Origin: Candidatus Aenigmatarchaeota archaeon
GTDB lineage: Archaea; Aenigmatarchaeota; Aenigmatarchaeia; GW2011-AR5
Length of the DNA stretch: 64,000 bases
NCBI GenBank assembly: GCA_016198685.1
Contig: JACQID010000006.1
Coordinates: 186,001-250,000 of the forward strand
Direction: 5' to 3'
The position numbers were made by a program, and so were the translations under genes. This document shows positions 60,084-64,000 of the stretch, piece by piece (position 1 is the stretch's first letter; every line of letters begins with the position of its first letter). A model generated the notes under the pieces. The model searched no databases and was not told the origin of the DNA. It saw nothing but the letters and a program-made list of their open reading frames with translations.

Positions 60084-60178
60084 TGCGGGGGGCAGGGTTT
60101 GAACCTGCGAAGGCACTAAGCCACGGGATTTCTTCACGGTCTTAAGTCCCGCCCCTTTGGCCGCTCGGGAACCCCCGC
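60084..60178 (-). tRNA. tRNA-Leu (UAA) with 11-nt intron
   Basis: On the minus strand: acceptor GCGGGGG/CCCCCGC, D arm, anticodon stem CGGGA/TCCCG with loop CTTAAGA (anticodon TAA), a long variable arm GGC-TTAGT-GCC, and T arm GCAGG/CCTGC, then A. Between position 37 and 38 lies an extra 11 nt (ACCGTGAAGAA, 60130-60140), which must be removed to make the anticodon loop normal. The mature tRNA is 84 nt. Confidence 0.92.
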
Positions 60179-60259
60179 TTGCATTTTAATTGGATATTAT
60201 TGTTTTATAGCTGTAAATGCAAGAGTTGAATATAAAATTGATTGCAGAAAGAATCGATA

Positions 60260-61015
60260 TTACTTGATTGCTTTCTTGGCGTCTTTTAAGAAATCTTCGG
60301 CATTCTTTTCTATGCGTTCAAGAGCCATATCAAGAAGCTTGGGAGCCTCTAATCCGGATGCTGTTTCTACATTGAAGACAAAGGCCGTCTCGTCGTGACG
60401 GGCCTCATTACCCTCGATGAATCTTACGCAGTCCTTGCATCCGTCCATGGGCGCGAGCCTTACGTTTGCGCCTTTCTTTTCAAGAGTATGAGCTTCGCAG
60501 GGCTTGGCTTTCCCTTCAGCCTTGACAATGTAAATATTCTGATAACCTGCTATTGCAGCCTGGTTTCTTGCTTTCTTTCTGCCAAAGCCCAAGCGTGCTG
60601 TTGCCTCGAATTTCAATTTCTGTCCTTCAAGAAGTTCGACAATGGGGATGTCAGGGTCAGTAGACCTTACAGACGGATCAGTGCTTTTCATGTCCCCTGC
60701 CTTGACTATGCATGGGCCTTCTTTTTCTGCCACGAGAACCATCTGGCAGCGGCTGCATCCTTCTCCATTGCACTTGCATTCGGATTGCAGGCTGTACATT
60801 ACAGGATCAAAAGTCAGGGGAATAAGACCGAGTCTTCGCACTAGAGCTTCATCAAAAAGCCCGGAGTTGTTGTTCTCAACATCAGCTTCTTCAATGGAAA
60901 GGACGGGTATTCCGCCTATAAGAGTTCTCCTTATTGCGTTAGCCATTCCGACATCGCTTTCGGAAAGGACAAACCTTATGCTGTCCGAGGATTTTTCGAG
61001 AATCTTGAGTTCCAT
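60260..61015 (-). CDS. rpoD: RNA polymerase subunit D
   Basis: The archaeal equivalent of Rpb3, an assembly platform with subunit L. MANAIRRTLIGGIPVLSIEE and LVRRLGLIPLTFDP are conserved. A ferredoxin-like insert with CKCNGEGCSRC and CKDC may bind an iron-sulphur cluster, as in some archaeal D subunits. Start set at Met 61015; the track has three extra codons. Confidence 0.97.
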   Translation of the reverse strand: MELKILEKSSDSIRFVLSESDVGMANAIRRTLIGGIPVLSIEEADVENNNSGLFDEALVRRLGLIPLTFDPVMYSLQSECKCNGEGCSRCQMVLVAEKEGPCIVKAGDMKSTDPSVRSTDPDIPIVELLEGQKLKFEATARLGFGRKKARNQAAIAGYQNIYIVKAEGKAKPCEAHTLEKKGANVRLAPMDGCKDCVRFIEGNEARHDETAFVFNVETASGLEAPKLLDMALERIEKNAEDFLKDAKKAIK

Positions 61016-61081
61016 TATTATCACATTTAATGTGAATGAAAATCTTTTAAAGGGTTCATTCGCGATTTCTTGCCACGCAGC

Positions 61082-61474
61082 TTATACTCTTCTTCCCCTG
61101 CGGCCGCCCTTCTTCCTCATGCTGTCATGCGGCATAGGCGTCACATCCTCAATTGAGGATATCCTGAAACCGCTTCGCGCAAGCGCACGTATAGCAGGCT
61201 GCGCACCCTGGCCGGGTATCTTGGATTTCGTTCCACCGGGCGCCCTTATTCTGATGTGAAGGTTGGTTACGCCCTGTGCATGAGCTTTTTCTGCAACCTT
61301 CCTGACAGCCTTCATGGCCGTGAAGGCCTTGCCCTTGTTCATATCCTTGTCCGAGACCTGGCCGCCCGAAGATATTGCTATCGTTTCAGCGCCTGTAACG
61401 TCGGTGATATGGATTATGGTATTGTTCATGGAAGAATATATGCTGGCTATTGCGAATTTTTGCTTCATCATCAT
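61082..61474 (-). CDS. rps11: 30S ribosomal protein uS11
   Basis: A 130-aa protein. [38 protein letters not shown] and the C-terminal [21 protein letters not shown] match uS11. Overlaps the uS4 stop by 4 bp (ATGA); Met codons at 2 and 3 are alternative starts. Confidence 0.97.
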   Translation of the reverse strand: MMMKQKFAIASIYSSMNNTIIHITDVTGAETIAISSGGQVSDKDMNKGKAFTAMKAVRKVAEKAHAQGVTNLHIRIRAPGGTKSKIPGQGAQPAIRALARSGFRISSIEDVTPMPHDSMRKKGGRRGRRV

Positions 61475-61989
61475 GCACCTTCTGCCGGCTTGGCTTCACT
61501 TTCATTTAATTTAGCTATAATCTTGGCGGCTATTGACTCTTCAAGCTTTATGGAGGCTTCCTGAGTCGTAGGCACAAGATAGCTTGGCCATCTGGCTTTT
61601 CGTCCGTCTATCATGACATGGCCATGGGTTATAAGCTGTCTTGAATGCTTCATCGTGTTTGCAAGGCCTTTTTTTGCAACAACGGATTGCAATCTTCTGT
61701 CCAGTATCTGCTCAAGAGGTATTCCTAGAACTTCATCCAGGCTCTTGACGTTTATGCCAAGCATTGCAAGCTTTGCAAATAGCTCCTGTTCTTTACTCTT
61801 GTCAGGAGATGCCTGTAGGCTTCTTGCTCTTCTTCGAAGATTTCTGAGTATGCTTTCAGCTCTCCAGAGTTCCTTCTTTCTTCGAAGACCGTAAGAGCTG
61901 ACTATGCCTTTCTCTTTTTCTATCCTCTCCTTGTCATATGGCTTGACAGGAGTCGCATATTTTCTTGTTTGCTGTTTTGGGTGTCCCAT
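61471..61989 (-). CDS. rps4: 30S ribosomal protein uS4
   Basis: A 172-aa protein. [21 protein letters not shown], then [22 protein letters not shown] and the S4 RNA-binding domain ([20 protein letters not shown]) are typical. Spaced 6 bp from uS13. Confidence 0.97.
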   Translation of the reverse strand: MGHPKQQTRKYATPVKPYDKERIEKEKGIVSSYGLRRKKELWRAESILRNLRRRARSLQASPDKSKEQELFAKLAMLGINVKSLDEVLGIPLEQILDRRLQSVVAKKGLANTMKHSRQLITHGHVMIDGRKARWPSYLVPTTQEASIKLEESIAAKIIAKLNESEAKPAEGA

Positions 61990-61995
61990 GAATCA

Positions 61996-62487
61996 TCACT
62001 TCTTTGCCGGTGCAGGAGAGCTTTCGGCCTTTTTAGGTGCAGATTTCTCCTTCATGGCTTTCTTGCTGACGCCGACGCTTGTGTTCGTTCTGAACGAGCT
62101 GCGCGTGCGCTGTCCTCTTACAGGCTGGCCAAGTTCGTGTCTCAGCCCCTTGTAGGACTTTATCCTTTTGAGGAGGTTGATGTCTTCTCTCCTTGCAAAA
62201 TCTAATGCTATTTTAGTGAGATGAATATCCTTGCCCGTTTCCATGTCTTTTCTTCTGTTCAGGAGGAACGCAGGAACAGCAGGATTGGCTATTGCGCCCT
62301 GAAGGGTTTTGAGTTCGTCCGCAGACAGCTCGCCTATTTTCTTGTCTTCGCTTATTCCAGCTTTCATGCAGGCAACTTTGGAAAATGTGAATCCAACGCC
62401 TTTTATTCTTCGAAGGGCCTTGCCGGTCTTGAGAGTGCCATCTATGTCAGTATCCATGAATCTTACAATTTTTCTGAGTTCTGCCAT
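61996..62487 (-). CDS. rps13: 30S ribosomal protein uS13
   Basis: A 163-aa protein. IVRFMDTDIDGTLKTGKALR, then KSYKGLRHELGQPVRGQRTRS match uS13. The C-terminus is Lys/Ala/Pro-rich. It is the first gene of this part of the operon. Confidence 0.97.
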   Translation of the reverse strand: MAELRKIVRFMDTDIDGTLKTGKALRRIKGVGFTFSKVACMKAGISEDKKIGELSADELKTLQGAIANPAVPAFLLNRRKDMETGKDIHLTKIALDFARREDINLLKRIKSYKGLRHELGQPVRGQRTRSSFRTNTSVGVSKKAMKEKSAPKKAESSPAPAKK

Positions 62488-62530
62488 CAATTCACCGGGA
62501 TTATTTCTTTACAACCTAAAGCTTTAATGT

Positions 62531-62692
62531 TTACTCGATATTTGCCCATTTGAAGTCTCTCGGGTCGCGTCTGAGTTTGAACATATTCTTTTCGCATTTG
62601 TTGGAGTCGAAGGTGAAGATTTTCCCGTTTTTGTCAACGAAGACCAAACCTGTTCCTTCTTCTATTTCTTTGGAGCAAAAAGAGCATTTCAT
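62531..62692 (-). CDS. rpl24e: 50S ribosomal protein eL24
   Basis: Not in the ORF track because it is short. The minus strand from 62692 reads MKCSFCSKEIEEGTGLVFVD then KIFTFDSNKCEKNMFKLRRD, the CxxC...C zinc domain of eL24. 53 aa, normal for archaea. Spaced 3 bp from eS28. Confidence 0.95.
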   Translation of the reverse strand: MKCSFCSKEIEEGTGLVFVDKNGKIFTFDSNKCEKNMFKLRRDPRDFKWANIE

Positions 62693-62695
62693 TTT

Positions 62696-62902
62696 TTATC
62701 GCCTTCCATAAGATTCGGAGGATTCCATTTCCGTTTCCTTGAGCATCAGTATGTCGCCAATTGCTACCGGACCCATCACGTTTCTTGTGAGAACCTTGCC
62801 CTTGTCACGGCCGTCTGTTAGTATGCACTTGACTACGGCGACTCCCTTGGCTCCGGATCTCTTTATTATGTTGATGACTTCGGCAGGTGTGGCGTCTGAC
62901 AT
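62696..62902 (-). CDS. rps28e: 30S ribosomal protein eS28
   Basis: A 68-aa protein: GDILMLKETEMESSESYGRR at the end and TRNVMGPVAIGD are diagnostic for eS28. Start ATG 62902, just after the eL8 stop. The typical archaeal order eL8-eS28-eL24 is kept. Confidence 0.96.
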   Translation of the reverse strand: MSDATPAEVINIIKRSGAKGVAVVKCILTDGRDKGKVLTRNVMGPVAIGDILMLKETEMESSESYGRR

Positions 62903-62907
62903 ATTGA

Positions 62908-63222
62908 TCACTTGACTATTGAATTAAGTTTTGCTTTTGCTTCGCCTGCGTCCAGCACTGCAACAGAAACTGTCGGGACCTGCAATCCGGCAGCTCTTCC
63001 GAGTTCGGATTTTGTAGGTACCTTCACGAGAGTTATCTTCTTCTCGTCGCACAGAGGCTGAAGGTGCATGACAATTTCAGGAGGAGTGACATCTTCGGCA
63101 ACGACGACAAGCTTGGCCAAGCCTCTTTCCACGGCTTTGGTTGTTTCGTTTACGCCTTTCCTTATCTTGCCCGTCTCGCGGGAAGCTTCTATTATTTCAA
63201 AAATTTCTTCCGGTTTGGTCAT
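62908..63222 (-). CDS. rpl7ae: 50S ribosomal protein eL8 (L7Ae)
   Basis: A 104-aa kink-turn-binding protein, also part of box C/D and H/ACA particles and RNase P in archaea. GKIRKGVNETTKAVERGLAK and VVAEDVTPPEIVMHL match. Short for the family (usually about 120 aa), missing part of the N-terminus. Confidence 0.95.
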   Translation of the reverse strand: MTKPEEIFEIIEASRETGKIRKGVNETTKAVERGLAKLVVVAEDVTPPEIVMHLQPLCDEKKITLVKVPTKSELGRAAGLQVPTVSVAVLDAGEAKAKLNSIVK

Positions 63223-63502
63223 TGGTATACACCTCGCTTTTTATCGCAGGAGTCCTTTTATTCTTGTTGACTCATACTGCAAATACTTCGGCCTTAGCCG
63301 AAATATTTACTGTCTTTATTAAGAGGGAAAATGTTTTAAAGGGTTTGTGGCCGGGGATTATGAGAAATAGCGCAGAGAATCCGATTTATATGACCAGATG
63401 TTTCTCATTATTATTTCATGGCGAAAAGAGCTGGAATTCCCTTTATAAAATATTTTGTTGATAGGGTTGAAGATATTTATAGGTTTGCTCCAATTAAATC
63501 CC
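63223..63502. promoter_or_regulatory. Divergent promoter region
   Basis: Lies between eL8 (minus) and eS27 (plus). It contains a hairpin TTCGGC-CTTA-GCCGAA near 63290, AT-rich boxes for eL8, and TATTTATAGG (63474-63483) placed about 26 bp before eS27. A plus frame from 63418 (MAKRAGIPFIKYF) is probably a shadow of this region. The gene for eL42, often found before eS27, is not here. Confidence 0.5.
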
Positions 63503-63667
63503 ATGCAAACCAGCAGGTTCCTGAAAGTCAAGTGCGGAAAGTGCAAGAACGAACAGATTACCTACAGCAAGGCTTCCACAATAGTCACGTGCCTTGTCTG
63601 CGGTGAACAGCTTGTTCAGCCTGCAGGCGGCGTCGCCCGGATTCTGGCTCAGGCCGAGGAGCTCTGA
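63503..63667 (+). CDS. rps27e: 30S ribosomal protein eS27
   Basis: A 54-aa zinc protein: FLKVKCGKCKNEQITYSKAS then VTCLVCGEQLVQPAGG, a C4 zinc finger as in eS27. Start ATG 63503 has a TATA-like box about 26 bp upstream; the track start 63455 is too early. Followed by aIF2 alpha after 4 bp. Confidence 0.96.
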   Translation: MQTSRFLKVKCGKCKNEQITYSKASTIVTCLVCGEQLVQPAGGVARILAQAEEL

Positions 63668-63671
63668 AATA

Positions 63672-64000
63672 ATGGCGAAGAAAAGGGGCTTCCCGATGCA
63701 GGGGGAGCTTGTTATCTGCGCTGTTAAAAAACTGAACCCTAATTCTGCGGATGTTTTTCTCGAAGAATACGGAATGGACGGAATGGTTCACATTTCCGAG
63801 ATAGTCACGGGATGGGTCAGGAATATAAAGGACCACATAAAGGTCGGGCAGACTGGAGTTGCAAAAGTCATACGTGTTAACGAAGATGAGGGCTATATTG
63901 CCCTTTCGTTAAAGCGGGTCGACAGCAGGCAGGAAAAGGAAAAGCTCAAGGAATATAATCTTGACAAGAAAGCCGAAAAGATGCTTGAGATGGCTGCCGA
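63672..64000 (+). CDS. eif2a: Translation initiation factor aIF2 subunit alpha (5' part)
   Basis: Runs off the window end, so only the first 109 residues are present. MAKKRGFPMQGELVICAVKK, then YGMDGMVHISEIVTGWVRNI and GYIALSLKRVDSRQ form the N-terminal S1 domain of aIF2 alpha. Open frame to the last base. Confidence 0.95.
   Translation, partial: MAKKRGFPMQGELVICAVKKLNPNSADVFLEEYGMDGMVHISEIVTGWVRNIKDHIKVGQTGVAKVIRVNEDEGYIALSLKRVDSRQEKEKLKEYNLDKKAEKMLEMAA

Noticed and set aside
63418-63606. ORF MAKRAGIPFIKYF before eS27
   Set aside because: Overlaps most of eS27 in another frame and its second half is a shadow; the TATA box fits eS27 instead.

Overview
The window is a densely packed stretch of an archaeal chromosome. 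Evidence: an archaeal 16S rRNA (5' end ATTCCGGTTGATCC), intron-bearing tRNAs, a histone, TFB, aIF2 alpha and beta, Sec61 beta, deoxyhypusine synthase, ABCE1, NreA, RNase P proteins Rpp30 and Pop5, RNA polymerase subunits D and N, and eukaryote-type ribosomal proteins eS1, eL15, eS27, eS28, eL24 and eL8. Genes are short, often overlap by 1-8 bp, and most have a TATA-like box about 26 bp before the ATG with no ribosome binding site, so many transcripts are probably leaderless. The many tiny membrane and zinc-ribbon proteins and the compact versions of known proteins suggest a small-genome DPANN-type archaeon (Micrarchaeota-like is a reasonable guess). I cannot place it further without a tree.

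Layout. 0-5 kb: a secreted repeat protein behind an operator-like array, an unknown gene, a 93-nt structured repeat, AN1 zinc finger and acylphosphatase. 5-13 kb: rRNA. 16S and tRNA-Ala/23S are separate units, divided by a reverse-strand methyltransferase-like gene and a Bax-inhibitor-1 protein, but share an identical 13-bp promoter core. The 16S gene carries three short insertions and the 23S gene two, all looking like non-coding introns or hairpin insertions. 13-19 kb: accessory genes (MgtC, VOC protein, antiporter, thioredoxin-like pair, a truncated glycosidase-like gene). 19-31 kb: Sec61 beta, endonuclease IV, nucleotide-sugar genes (epimerase, glycosyltransferase, nucleotidyltransferase, GlmS), histone, TFB and, end to end with TFB, a bacterial-type ECF sigma factor homologue; then DNA ligase and eS1.

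31.7-38.6 kb is a two-armed divergent locus of eight mostly unrecognised genes: a MNT-HEPN fusion, a TIM-barrel-like protein, a 602-aa protein with a His-rich tail, two small membrane proteins, a pair of distant paralogues and a coiled-coil protein. It is the best candidate for an undescribed multi-gene system. 38.6-48.9 kb: ABCE1, a KH protein, deoxyhypusine synthase, the second 93-nt repeat, an ACT-domain protein divergent from an unknown gene plus threonine-synthase-like enzyme across a perfect palindrome, ArgS, and tandem histidine phosphatases. 49-57 kb: an NHLRC2-like protein, NreA, eL15, RNase P proteins, aIF2 beta, RfcL and a putative zinc metallopeptidase. 57.8-64 kb: the ribosomal/RNA polymerase superoperon (KsgA, RpoN, uS9, uL13, tRNA-Leu, RpoD, uS11, uS4, uS13, eL24, eS28, eL8) and the start of eS27-aIF2 alpha.

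No CRISPR array, transposase, integrase or 5S rRNA was seen. All family calls are from reading motifs by eye; no search or alignment was run.
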